64,000 bases of DNA, from the NCBI GenBank assembly GCA_040766985.1, contig JAXGPL010000007.1:62001-126000 (forward strand), written 5' to 3'. This stretch comes from JAXGPL01 sp040766985 (GTDB taxonomy: Bacteria > Bacillota > Sulfobacillia > JAUYEG01). Positions 17,279 through 26,264 of this stretch are shown piece after piece; within the stretch, counting starts at the first letter, position 1; every line of letters begins with the position of its first letter. The translations under genes were made by a program, and so were the position numbers. The notes beneath the pieces were generated by a model. The model saw only the letters and a list, made by a program, of their open reading frames with translations. It made no database searches and had not been told where the DNA came from.

Positions 17279-17827
17279 CTCGCGATTCTCCTAGTTCCGT
17301 CCATGCCCCCTCAATCTCCTGCCCAGCATTACCACCAAGTACCCTCGCAACGGCATGTACTACCGGCATCCCGTTGCAGACGATGACCTTTGGGCGGTGA
17401 CGCTGGAGTTGGGACTTGAAGGTGCGTGAAGCGGTTGCCCACGACGGCATCCACGTCAACTCCCGCTGGCGGGAAGCTTCTGGATGAGCACTTCACCAAG
17501 GTCGGTGTGCGCCACCACCACGGGCAGCCCTAGATGGTAAAACAGCCGTGTCGAGACAGAACGGTAGTTACGGAAGAAGGAGTCGCACTTGAGACTCCGA
17601 TAGCCAGACAGGCCGCCATCGTCAAATGCGGCCGCCAACTGCAGGGTTGTCCTCTGGTCAACCCAATTAGGGTCTTGCCGCGGGTTAGGTCCGACGATCC
17701 AAACGACACTGTCCAGGTGACCTTCCAGATAGTCATCTGGAGCATATTTGCGACAGAACCGGAACGGCGCGCTGCATTTGTCACAGACATGGTGCAGGAT
17801 GGCCGCCACCGCCTTTCTCCTTGTCAA
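17226..17827 (-). CDS. Hypothetical protein, possibly uracil-DNA-glycosylase-like (one frame break)
   Basis: About 200 residues after joining two frames at 17458. The N-terminal part has CDKCSAPFRFC, a potential metal site, then VVWIVGPNPRQDP, which resembles motif 1 of UDG-fold enzymes, and KVIVCNGMPVVHAVARVLGG near the C terminus, which resembles the segment around the second conserved motif. The similarity is weak and judged by eye. It starts 3 bases after the stop of the GIY-YIG-like gene, so the two form a pair. Its 3' end overlaps the end of the broken YcaQ-like gene on the other strand. Confidence 0.5.
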
Positions 17828-17830
17828 AGC

Positions 17831-18229
17831 CTAACGGTTAGGCGGACTCAGCCTGTCTATCAGGAACTCCTCAATCGCCGCCGCTTCGAACGCGTGACCA
17901 GGCGGCAGCTCAATGGCAACTATGAAACGAGCGTCAGTGTCCGACTTCCAGGGCGAGGGTCTTGCGAACTGCCCCGCTCCTTGGCCATCGTGGCGAAAGT
18001 AGCTGCCAAGTCGGATGCCCAAGTCGCCGGAAGACTTGCCAACCTTGAGGAGTCTCCACTTCTCATCGAACAGGGCATAGGCTCCCGGCTTGCCGACACC
18101 AGGGTAGTACTTGACCCAGTCAGTCTTGACATCATAGGCCTCACTGAGAACCAACGGATCGATGCCTGGACGTGGGTACCTAGCGTTTAGCTCGTCGAGT
18201 GCAGCTGACAGACGCTCAAGGTCACTCAT
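17831..18229 (-). CDS. Small GIY-YIG-like protein
   Basis: A 132-residue protein with the central pattern GAYALFDEKWRLLKVGKSSG-DLGIRLGSY, where the GxY and the K-V-G-K strands and the Arg after LG match a GIY-YIG nuclease core in a reduced form. Catalytic Glu could be in the C-terminal helix (FEAAAIEEFLI). There is no separate DNA-binding domain. Cotranscribed with the UDG-like gene just downstream. Whether the pair acts in repair, restriction or a mobile element cannot be told. Confidence 0.55.
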   Translation of the reverse strand: MSDLERLSAALDELNARYPRPGIDPLVLSEAYDVKTDWVKYYPGVGKPGAYALFDEKWRLLKVGKSSGDLGIRLGSYFRHDGQGAGQFARPSPWKSDTDARFIVAIELPPGHAFEAAAIEEFLIDRLSPPNR

Positions 18230-18358
18230 AATGTCGCCCCCCCCTCACAGTCAGCTGGCCTCGTTCAACCCTAGCACCGCCGGAGTTCACTGGGATCAAC
18301 AGCTGCGGGCGCAGGCGCTGGTCAACAATATCGGCATGACTCTTCAGCCTTCGCCCGC

Positions 18359-18850
18359 CTAGCCCAACCGCCACCACTTGGCAATAGCGGCGACAGGCAA
18401 CACAATCACAGGCAACACAATCAATGAGAGCAGCCCAATCGGCCCGGTCGGCAAGCGATACCTGACTGACCCTCCCGAATGCTCAAACCGCGCCGCCGCG
18501 TACGGCAGGCCGAACAGCGTGTAGACCCTGACCTCCACCTCCCACCCCTCCGGCAAGCGGTGGGGGTCCGTTACAGGGGTGGACGACGGGGCGATTTCGG
18601 CCACCGCAAATCGCCTGACCCACAAGTGCTCAAGCGGGCTATCCCAGAAAACGTGGGTCGCCTCGCGGATGCCGACCGTCCCGGCAGTGAGCTCTGCCTC
18701 ACCAAGCCCGTCGAGACCATCGGGTATCAGCAGCGGCAATCCCCAGGCCGCGATGTAGACGACCAGCACCAAAGCCACCAAGGTCGTGCGCCTGCGCCCG
18801 GCGCCCCCGGCAACGCTACGGCGACGCCGGGCCCGCAAGGTATTCCTCAA
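18359..18850 (-). CDS. Hypothetical membrane protein with two predicted helices
   Basis: About 160 residues: basic N terminus, one membrane helix (TLVALVLVVYIAAWGLPLL), an extracytoplasmic middle part of about 80 residues and a C-terminal helix (LLSLIVLPVIVLPVAAIA). It overlaps the end of the VanY-like gene by about 35 bases if TTG 18850 is used; TTG 18838 with GAGG six bases upstream is the better start. No family recognised. Confidence 0.55.
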   Translation of the reverse strand: MRNTLRARRRRSVAGGAGRRRTTLVALVLVVYIAAWGLPLLIPDGLDGLGEAELTAGTVGIREATHVFWDSPLEHLWVRRFAVAEIAPSSTPVTDPHRLPEGWEVEVRVYTLFGLPYAAARFEHSGGSVRYRLPTGPIGLLSLIVLPVIVLPVAAIAKWWRLG

Positions 18851-19829
18851 GGGTCACGGCGAGCGCCGCGACTTCCGCGGCGATCTTTGGCCCGACGTAA
18901 CGGAGGTGCCAGGGCTCATAGGAGTAGCCCGTGACCGGCTCGCTGCCCTGCGGGTAGCGGATCACGAACCCGTACTCCGCTGCGTGGGCGGCCAGCCATT
19001 TGCCCTCGGCGGTTTCGCCGAACTCCTCCACGAGCCGGAAACCCACACTCCCGCTCGACACATCCATCGCCAGCCCCGTCTGGTGCTCGCTCTGCCCCGG
19101 GTAGGCGCTGAAGCGCGAAGCCGCCTCCCGCCCGTGCAGTTGGACGTTGCGGTCGAAGATGCTCTTCTGCGTTGCGTAGGAGCGGTACCCCGATACGGCC
19201 GCCAATCGAAAACCCTCCGCCTCCGCTGCCGCAAACAACTCCCCAAGCGCCTCGGCGGCCTCCGGACGCAGGTACTTCTTGTCCGCCTCGCCGGAGAACG
19301 AGAAACGCACATCGGGCACAACCAACCCCTCCGGCACGTACGTAGCCGGCAGGTTACGCTGCTTGTTGACCACGGCGTCGATGAGGTTGTAGTTGGTGAC
19401 CGTCGGCAGGCCGGTGGGGTCAGGCGCCACTGTGGCGGCAAGGGTGTTCTTGATCGTAACCACGAGGTCCGCAGTGTGTCCGCCGTGAGTCGCGCGTATC
19501 GTGGCAGAGTCGCAGGTTATAGCGGTGGCGGACGCGTGAATGGTGCCATCCTCGCTCACCCGCACCACGTCCTCATCTGTACTGCTATAGGAAGTGCCGG
19601 CGGCTGCCCCGGTGACATCCCTGGTCTGAGAGGTGCTCAGGCTGGCGGTCACGTGGGGGCGGTGCTCGCCGTTGTGCGCGAGCACGATCTCGGACTGGTC
19701 GAATCCCAGGCCCACAACCTTGGGGCGGCATCCGGCCACCCCGGCGCAAACTGCCCCAACCACCAGCGTCACAGCTAAGAGCCGCCGCCCCATCGCCGAC
19801 CCGAACCTTTGGTAATGCCGCCGTTTCAC
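18816..19829 (-). CDS. VanY-type D-alanyl-D-alanine carboxypeptidase lipoprotein
   Basis: Peptidoglycan carboxypeptidase of family M15B, 337 residues. The signal peptide ends in a lipobox (GAVCAGVAGC). A Big2-like N-terminal domain with Asp- and Thr-rich strands (SSTDEDVVRVSEDGTIHA) comes next, then the peptidase domain with VSGYRSYATQKSIFDRN, the zinc-binding SEHQTGLAMDV and the second His motif YEPWHLRYVG. The GTG start at 19829 is supported by GGGGAGG nine bases upstream. It would be anchored outside the cell membrane. No van cluster is present. Confidence 0.92.
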   Translation of the reverse strand: MKRRHYQRFGSAMGRRLLAVTLVVGAVCAGVAGCRPKVVGLGFDQSEIVLAHNGEHRPHVTASLSTSQTRDVTGAAAGTSYSSTDEDVVRVSEDGTIHASATAITCDSATIRATHGGHTADLVVTIKNTLAATVAPDPTGLPTVTNYNLIDAVVNKQRNLPATYVPEGLVVPDVRFSFSGEADKKYLRPEAAEALGELFAAAEAEGFRLAAVSGYRSYATQKSIFDRNVQLHGREAASRFSAYPGQSEHQTGLAMDVSSGSVGFRLVEEFGETAEGKWLAAHAAEYGFVIRYPQGSEPVTGYSYEPWHLRYVGPKIAAEVAALAVTLEEYLAGPASP

Positions 19830-20076
19830 GGTACAAGGCCTCCCCTGTCGATACGTCTACCCTATCATCCTTCCTTGCCCTGGCGCATGGCAAATGCAGT
19901 CGTGGACGACTCCGCCTCCGTGCGGACAGGCTGCGCGGCGGCCACCCAGAAGGGGCGCATGAGGACGGGCATTCCAATGTCATATCCACCCAACCACGGT
20001 GGAGGCCACCTCGTCGGCGTTTAGCAGCGGCGGCAGGGAGCCCTGCAGGTTCCTGCTATCGTTTGTCCCGGAATCC
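19830..20076. other. Intergenic stretch with no recognised gene
   Basis: Upstream of the VanY-like gene and downstream of the flavin reductase remnant. I see no ribosome-supported reading frame, RNA gene or repeat apart from the hairpin that follows. It should hold the VanY promoter, but no confident -35/-10 pair is visible. Confidence 0.5.
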
Positions 20077-20137
20077 GCCGGCTAAGGGCACATAGGCACC
20101 ATCAATCACGGTGCCCTCGCCGGCCCTTGGTGCCGGC
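20077..20137 (-). repeat. Long three-part inverted repeat behind the flavin reductase gene
   Basis: Three nested stems occur in order: GCCGGC (20077/20132), AGGGC with GCCCT (20085/20123) and GGCACC with GGTGCC (20095/20110), around a 9-base loop. The right end abuts the stop codon of the minus-strand flavin reductase gene. It could be a terminator without a U-tract or the remnant of a small inverted-repeat element. Confidence 0.6.
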
Positions 20138-20712
20138 TACTCCTTGCTTCCCCTGTCCGGGAGCGGCCCCGTTTCGTGTTCCCTGCCAAGCCGCTCGCCC
20201 AGACAGTAACAACCGTCAGGGCGCAGATGATCGGGTCCAGCACGTAACGGCGTCGAGCTCTGGGGCCTGCGAGAACGGTTTCGTCCGCGTGGGACTCCAC
20301 GACCTCCGCGATGTAGATCGCGCCCTTGCCGATCGCTGTGCGGCTACCACCCGGCACTCGAAGTTTACCGGACACTCCGCGATTATCGGGGAGTTGACCT
20401 TGGCCGCCGGTAACAGCGTCCAACCGGGTGGCTTTACCTTATCCGGGTCGTCGCGGCCGCTGATGGTACCGCAGTAGTCGACCCCGCTGGCCGCAACTGC
20501 TCGACGGTACGTTGAGCGTGAAGCTCATCTCCCGGTCGATGAACGGGGCTGGTAGTAAACCGCCGATCACAACGCGACCAACGCCGAGGCCGTTGCCCAC
20601 GATCCCCGCCAGGCAACGGTCATGATGTTGGCGGCAGTTTCGCCGGTTTGACGGCTAGCAGCAACGCGGGCAGAGGAAACAGCTTGGTCCTCGGCCCAAG
20701 CAGGTACAGCAT
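20137..20712 (-). pseudogene. Flavin reductase-like / flavoredoxin-family protein, multiple frame breaks
   Basis: FMN-binding split-barrel protein of the DIM6/NTAB type. Joined across frames it reads GPRTKLFPLPALLLAV, ANIMTVAWRG, a middle part with damaged PFIDREMSFTLNVPS, YIAEVVESHADETVLAGP, LDPIICALT and the end CLGERLGREHETGPLPDRG. At least four frame changes occur in 580 bases. Order and spacing are those of the full family (about 190 residues), so only small indels are involved. Error or recent decay cannot be separated. It might reduce a ferric or flavin substrate; the family is functionally mixed. Confidence 0.6.
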
Positions 20713-20820
20713 GGGCGATACTTCGCCTGCGCGCGCGTCCCGACCTGCCAAGACATGCAGTCGGCTCCCGGATGGCGTAAGATGGGTCTAAAGGGTTTCC
20801 ACACCAAAGAGGTGTAGGCA

Positions 20821-21031
20821 ATGACCGAGCCGGTGCCGAGCATGTCCAGAGTGCAACACAGTCCTCAGCGAAAAGACCCTCGACATCACCTTTGAGAACG
20901 TAAAAGCGGGGTTTGTGCGGTGCAGGTACTGCGGCTACAAGATTGCCGTTGAGGGCATGGGTGGCATTCAAAAGAGCCTCGAAGCCCTCAAACGGTCGGG
21001 CGAGCAGGTCGGGCTCAAGATGCAGCGGTAG
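20821..21031 (+). CDS. Small zinc-ribbon protein (one frame break)
   Basis: About 70 residues with two CxxC pairs: CPEC near the start and CRYC about 26 residues later, followed by GYKIAVEGMGGIQKSLEALK. The distance between knuckles suggests a single zinc ribbon. The ATG has GAGGTG six to seven bases upstream, and the frame changes near 20850 just before CPEC. Lacking a close named family, I call it only a zinc ribbon. It is alone on the plus strand between two minus-strand genes. Confidence 0.5.
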
Positions 21032-21063
21032 AGGACCACGGAGACAAACGGCGGAGCGGGTTC

Positions 21064-21770
21064 TCAGTCATCAATCCGCAGGCTTCTCGATTTCCTTCCA
21101 GCGCCGCAAACACTTCCTCGATGACCTCCGGCGTGTGCCCATCGCGCGACCATGCCTCTTCTGACCAGCGCGAGGTCACAGCCTGTTCGCCGCATGTGTT
21201 CGATCAGCGGCTGTGCCCGGTCGGGGCGCCGGCGGGTCAGCTCCGATACCAAACGAGGTTCCAGTCCTACCGCGGGAACTGTATAGCTGCCGCGCTCGAT
21301 GGCCACAAAGTGCTCCCACGGTCCTCGGCCCAGGCACTCGATGCCGTCCGGAGTCGGCCTCCCCCTCCACAGTGCTGATCCCGACCTCCACGCCGTGGAA
21401 GTCGCAGAGCGGCGTAGTACTGCCTGGCCCGGGCAAGGTACGTGGGCGGGGTCAGGCGCAGCAGATCCGCGCAGGACGCGGCGAACGCGTCCACCTCCGG
21501 ACAGATGTTGACCAGGATGTCGACGTCGCCGGCCGGGAGGTTAACGCCTTGCAGGAGCGCGGCGGCTGTGCCGACCAGCCGGTATCGCAGATCGGGCATC
21601 CAGCTAAGTACCTCGCCCAGCACGCGCCGGAGGTCTGTGACATCCCTGAGAGGTCTAGTTCCAGCCATTTGCTCCAGCCCCCCATCCCGAACAGCCGTTC
21701 GGCGAGAACGCTCGGCATCCCTTCTTGCCCACGGGACTCTCAGTTGCGGGATAAGTGTGTGGGTGATCAT
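21064..21770 (-). CDS. Nucleotidyltransferase-like protein (frame breaks)
   Basis: Reads YRLVGTAAALLQGVNLPAGDVDILV, the GS-x-DxD-type nucleotidyltransferase core in which VGTAAA replaces the GSxA helix start and DVDILV carries the two Asp residues. Later parts, in other frames, are ARQYYAALCDFHGVEVGIST, PWEHFVAIERGSYTVPAVGLEPRL and a helical C terminus (RAQPLIEHMRRTGCDLALV). Breaks lie near 21405 and 21335. About 220 residues when joined. No partner HEPN-type gene is beside it, so there is no reason to call a toxin-antitoxin pair. Function unknown. Confidence 0.55.
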
Positions 21771-21821
21771 AGATAATAAAGAAAAAGCCAGAGACGCTGC
21801 GGCCCCTAGCTGGCCTTCACA

Positions 21822-21899
21822 TGGTCAGGGCGGTCAGATTTGAACTGACGGCCTCATGGTCCCAAACCATGCGCGCTAACCAAGCTGCGCCACGCCCCG
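21822..21899 (-). tRNA. tRNA-Pro, anticodon TGG, CCA encoded
   Basis: The acceptor stem CGGGGCG pairs with CGCCCTG (one G-U), and the D arm GCGCAGCTTGGTTAGCGC, anticodon arm with TTTGGGA, and T arm with GTTCAAATC fold as a cloverleaf. The anticodon triplet is TGG and the 3' CCA is in the genome. The acceptor C1-G72 pair and G-rich stem match tRNA-Pro of bacteria. It lies between the nucleotidyltransferase gene and rdgB. I see no direct repeat of its 3' end nearby that would mark an integrated element. Confidence 0.93.
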
Positions 21900-22050
21900 A
21901 TGTCACCTGCTAATTAACCTGCGGTGCAAATTGAGCTTCCTCCAACCGCAGTATCAGTATAAGAGCCGCGCGCGCGACGGTCAATTTGGCTCATGCCGGC
22001 GTCAACCATGCTTTGCGTCACGCTGATCACATGCGCACATCAGACTGACC

Positions 22051-22748
22051 TCATGCTGACGTCAGATCAGGTCTCCGCCTCCGCCCCCGCGCTCCCGATA
22101 TGTCCGGCGTCCCCGGCATCTCCGGCGTCTCCGGCATGTCCGGCATCTCCAGCATCTCCAGCAGCACCCGCCGTACCTTCGGAAACGCCCGCCCCCGGTG
22201 CGACAACCGGTCCTTGACATCCGCCGCGACCTCGGCAAACGTCTTTCCCAATTCCGGCCGCACGAAAACACTGTCGTATCCGAAACCGCCCTCGCCCCGC
22301 GGCCGGTAGCCGATTACGCCGTGGCATTCGCCTTCGGCGACGTGTTCACGCCCGTCCGCCGCAACGACGGCCACTGCGGTCACGAACCTCGCCCCGCGCA
22401 GGAACTCCGGCGCGCCGGCCAGATTCACCGGCCAGGAGGCGGTTGTTCGCCGGGTCGTCGCCGTGACGGCCGCAATACCGGGCCGACCGGACCCACCCGG
22501 CTCACCGCCCAAGCATGCCACGCTCAGCCCGGAGTCGTCGGCGACCGCGACCCACCCCTGCCCGGCGTGCCGCACCGCCGCCCTGGCTTTGATCAGCGCG
22601 TTCTCGCGAAACGTGGCGCCGTCTTCCTCCACCGCCGGGCACTCGGGGAAATCGACAAAGTGCTGACGCAGCCCCGTCGAGGCGAACCCAAAAGCCGCGC
22701 CATCTCCCGCCCCTTCCTGGCGTTACGGGTTGCGAGCAGGACCTGCAC
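22051..22748 (-). CDS. rdgB: dITP/XTP pyrophosphatase (RdgB/HAM1 family), with frame breaks and a repeat-derived tail
   Basis: Removes inosine and xanthosine triphosphates from the nucleotide pool. Signals: LLATRNARKGREMARLL at the N terminus, ENALIKARAAV, VADDSGLSV, then SARYCGRHGDDPANNRLLA (in another frame), GYRPRGEGGFGYDSVF, GKTFAEV and SHRGRAF. Frame changes lie near 22680, 22500 and 22450. The C-terminal tail (EMLEMPDMPETPEMPGTP) is encoded by a run of 9-bp repeats and is not part of the family. The GTG start at 22748 follows AAAGGA. It directly follows rph, a common pairing in Firmicutes. Confidence 0.88.
22101..22163. repeat. Seven imperfect tandem copies of a 9-bp unit inside the rdgB 3' end
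   Basis: Units of the form TSTCCGGCR follow each other without gaps: TGTCCGGCG, TCCCCGGCA, TCTCCGGCG, TCTCCGGCA, TGTCCGGCA, then TCTCCAGCA twice. The nine-base period keeps the reading frame, giving a three-residue repeat of the form E/G-T/M-P in RdgB. Confidence 0.85.
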
Positions 22749-23470
22749 GGCCAATCCTTTCCCGCCAGCGGCCCGAGGGCTTTGCTTTTGCTCCTCGATC
22801 AGACTCGCAATGCCTTGCGCGCAAGGGCCATCATCTCCATTTCGTCCGCTGTGAACGGCGCCTGCTCCCCGTCCCCTGCAGTTCAACGATGCCGCCGCCG
22901 GCGGTCATCACCACGTTCATGTCCACCTGCGCCCGCGAGTCTTGCTCACGGCACAAGTCAAGAACGGGCCTGCCATCCACGATCCCGACACTGACCGCAG
23001 CCACATAGTGGTCAACGGCGTAACCAAGCAGGCCTGCTCGACCAGCTTGCCCAGCGCCAGCGCGAGAGCCACGAACCCAGCCGTGATCAAGGCCGTCCTG
23101 GTGCCCCCGTCGACCTGAAGCACATCGCAATCGACCCAGATCGCGCTCGCCCAAGGCGTTGAGTCCGTGACCGAGCGCAGAGCTCGGCCGACAAGCCGCT
23201 GGATCTCCTGTGTGCGGCCGCCGACCTTGCCGATTGTCGATTCGCGGGGCTTGCGGACCATCGTGGCGCGCGGAAGCATCGCGTATTCCGCGGTCACCCA
23301 CCCGTGGCCGGCCTCCTTGGCCAAGAAGGGTACTCGGTCCTCAACAGACGCGGAAACCAGTACATGCGTATCGCCCAGCTTGATCAGTGCCAGATCCTTC
23401 TGCGAACTTCGCCAGCCCCGGTCTCGATCGTGACCGGGCGCAACCGGTGCGGCAACCAATGCAGAATCGA
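22749..23470 (-). CDS. rph: Ribonuclease PH (frame breaks)
   Basis: Phosphorolytic 3' exoribonuclease that trims tRNA precursors. Signals: LRPVTIETG near the N terminus, LIKLGDTHVLVSASVEDRVP, AKEAGHGWVTAEYAMLPRAT, GRTQEIQRLVGRALRSV, IWVDCDVLQVDGGTRTA, VAAVSVGIVDGRPVLDL, AQVDMNVVMTAGGGIVELQG and a C-terminal helix. Frame changes fall near 23440, 23165, 23010 and in the last 60 bases. A GAGGAGG site lies at 23483-23477, but the exact start codon is obscured. No stop is seen between its last helix and the rdgB start, so either a stop was lost to an indel or the two are fused, a form known in some bacteria. Confidence 0.88.
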
Positions 23471-23481
23471 CGCTATCCTCC

Positions 23482-24043
23482 TCAACGTGCTCGACGTCGG
23501 CTATCCGGCTTAGTGTCCCGTACCGGCAAAAACCCGGACGCTGGTCCGGGATCAATCTCCCAACCATCACCCCAAAGCAGCAGGTCAGCGCGGCTAGGCC
23601 TGGCCGCAACGCCTCCACCTCGTGCTCTACCTCCGCCCTCTGCATCCAGGGTGTAGAGGTCGCCCAGGTACCTGATCAACGATCGCGCTCGCTCTCAGGC
23701 ACCTGCTGTAGAATACCGCCCAGATATCTCTTGCGCGCGATCATGACGGCATCGATCACCTGCCGGCCGGGCTCAAGGACCGCCAGAGGCACGGTCTTCC
23801 TGCGGTCGTTCTGGTCGCGCTCGCGAGCGATCAGCCCGTTGCGCGCTCGGTCGATCAGATCGGTTGCAGTGCCATGCAAGATACATCTTCTCGCACAGCT
23901 CGCCCATCGTTATCTCGCGCTGCTCAATGAGAATGACAGGCGCGTTCAACTGCGAGTGTGATACCGAAGTTGCTCAGGATCTCCCGTCCCCGCTTGCGAA
24001 TGATAACACTGACGTTGCGGAGCAGGGCCTCGATGGCCTCCAT
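23482..24043 (-). CDS. MarR-family transcriptional regulator (frame breaks)
   Basis: Winged-helix regulator. The pieces in order are MEAIEALLRNVSVIIRKRGR, ILSNFGIT, then APVILIEQREITMGELCEKM (first helices of the wHTH), ATDLIDRARNGLIARERDQN (recognition helix region and wing), RRKTVPLAVLEPGRQVIDAV and LIRYLGDLYTL. Frame changes near 23950, 23870 and 23695. The start is weak: the ATG has no good ribosome site. If the last frame is right, the stop falls one base before the rph ribosome site, so it would be the first gene of a marR-rph-rdgB unit. Confidence 0.7.
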
Positions 24044-24190
24044 GCCGTGGGGAAAGCCGCGGATTACCCGGGGCCACTCACCTCCATGAAAAATGTTGGC
24101 GGCCTCGCAGCCGCATTTAATGAACAGGATGCAAAACTTCTGTACAGCAACTTTCGTTAACCCAATGATAACAACAACATCTAGTATATG

Positions 24191-26195
24191 TCAACGGAAA
24201 TAGCTCTGTAGCGCATCAAACAGCAAATCTGCAATCTTGGCCTGCTTGGACGGATCTAACAGAACTTTCTCATCTCAGGAGTTGGTCAGAAACCCTAATT
24301 CCACCAGTATTGCCGGCATATAGGTTTCGCGGCAGATCGCATAGTTGCCTTCGCCCGACACCTTACCGGTTGACCAACCCAAGTTTGGTCAGGCTGGCCA
24401 TGGTGAGCTTGGCGAACCGCAGCGAATCGGCCGAATTGCCGTAGTGCCAGACCTCGCTGCCGGAGGGATCCGGTCTGACGTGGGCGTTGCAGTGGATCGA
24501 CATTACCACCTCGGCGCCCCAGTTGTTGGCCACGTCCGCGCGCCCATACGCGTTGATGCTCTCGTCACCGTTGCGCGTCATTCTCACGACCGCACCGGCC
24601 CTCTCCAACCTGGCCTTGAGGGCGACGGCAATCGGCCAGTTGACATGCTTTTCGTATACACCGCTGTATGAAGTGCAGCCCGGATCGTCGCCTCCGTGGC
24701 CCGGATCGACGACGACGCGGTGCCCGGCAACGGCCGAGCGCTCGAGATCGAGGGTTACGGAGCCGTTGGCTACTTTGAGTTTGTGGCCTGCGTATCCGGT
24801 GATCTGCGCCACGACGGATAGCGCCCCTTCTCCGCCCGGCTCTACTTCATAGGAGTCAACCAGGCCGTCGAAGACGTCCTCGCCGCTCAACCCCGACGGC
24901 GAAAGACCTGTCAGTTGCAGCCGCAACTCGCGTCCGGAGGAGGCGACGGCGACGTCGGCCGTCACACCGGCTTCCGCCTGGATGGTGAAGCGGCCGCCGG
25001 TCTCCGTGGTTGCGTAGTTGAGCTTGCCCTCCGGCGGGGATGCGTCGGGGAGCACGCGTAACCCTGAGTCACCCCTGGCGACCCGGAAGATCATTGGTTT
25101 CTGAAGATCAAGCACGACACGGACCACGTCGGGACTGGTCTGGAACTGCGCGATGCGGGCCCGCAGGACGTCTCCGTCGCCGACTTCGACGTTCTTGGCG
25201 GTTTGGCTGAGGGATGCCCCGGGCAGGTCAATGACGTACCGGTCGGGGCTCTTCAGGACAAAGCTCTTGCTCTGCAGGGGCCCGCTGCTGTGAATGGTCA
25301 GCCCTCCGTCTTCCCAGACCACGCCCGCGACCTTGTAGTAAATCTCCACGTCGATGCCTGCTCCGTCCTCCGCGGGACCGTGGGTGAACCGTACCGGCTC
25401 CTCCAAATCGAGTACCACCCTGGTGAACTTGCCCGAGGACTCGCCGACCCCGATCCTTATGCCCGAGACGAGCGCCTGGCCGATGGGCTTTTGCGCCCAA
25501 TCCATGGCGGGCTTGGTCTTTTCAAGGTCGATTACGAGGCGCGGCGGGTCCTCAAGTGCCGTAACCCCGTACAGCACCTCGTTATCCGTCCGCAGGTGGA
25601 TGACGGCGCACTCAGGGCGCAATTCCATATCGACCGCCATGAGAGTGCCTGACCGGGGCGACTCGACCATCGCAGTGCGGGTGCTCGGATCCCACAGGAC
25701 GTTGCAGCTCATCGATTCGGCGACAAAACGCAGCGGGACCAAGGTGCGGTTCTGATATAGCGCGGCAGGCGCGTCAAGGTCGACATGCTGCGAGTTGACC
25801 CGCGCCAACGAAGCCCCGATGGGCATCTCGATGTGTCGCGATGGGGTATCGACGATAGCCGTCTGCCTTTCAGGGTCCCAGCTGACGTCGGCGCCCAGAG
25901 TCTCGGCAATAATGCGGATCGGCACAAGCATCCTGTCGTTGTTGACGAGCAGAGGCACATCCGGATAGACGTAGTTGCCGCCGACCACCAGATGGGCGTC
26001 GGCAAACACCTTGCACCCTGCCGGAAGTGCTGCAGCGCTGGCTACCTGCGGATTGTCGAAGGCCGGCAGCCCCGCAACAATCAGCGCAACGATGACCAAG
26101 ACGGCAGCCGCACGATACGCCAAATCACGCAACGCAATCCCGCGGCGGCGGGCAGTACCTGAGATCGGACCAGAGCTTGTCGAACGAAGTATCAT
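24191..26195 (-). CDS. N-acetylmuramoyl-L-alanine amidase with stalk-domain repeats and AMIN domains
   Basis: Secreted peptidoglycan amidase. Order: N-terminal signal/membrane helix (AAVLVIVALIVAGLPAF), two copper-amine-oxidase-N-like motifs (MLVPIRIIAETLGADVSWDP and TLVPLRFVAESMSCNVLWDP), AMIN-type beta domains (about residues 185-400), a spacer and the Amidase_3 domain with VVVDPGHGGDDPG, NGDES and MSIHCNAH. At about 24365 the frame changes; the C terminus continues as NYAICRETYMPAILVELGFL, then TNS, TGA (24277-24275) and DEKVLL before the final stop at 24191. The TGA is not at a Cys position of the family. AMIN domains bind the cell wall. Confidence 0.92.
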
Positions 26196-26264
26196 TGTGG
26201 CTCCACCGTTGAGTAGGGTTCGGGCTTAGCAGGGGTTTCCCTTCCGCCCTTGTCTTGGATTGTC

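Noticed and set aside
21822..21899. Integration site of a mobile element at tRNA-Pro
   Set aside because: No duplicated tRNA 3' end and no integrase gene were seen in the flanking sequence.
24275..24277. Selenocysteine in the amidase
   Set aside because: The position is not a Cys in the family and there is another indel nearby; no plausible SECIS hairpin was noticed. Genome-wide TGA reassignment is ruled out by many normal TGA stops.
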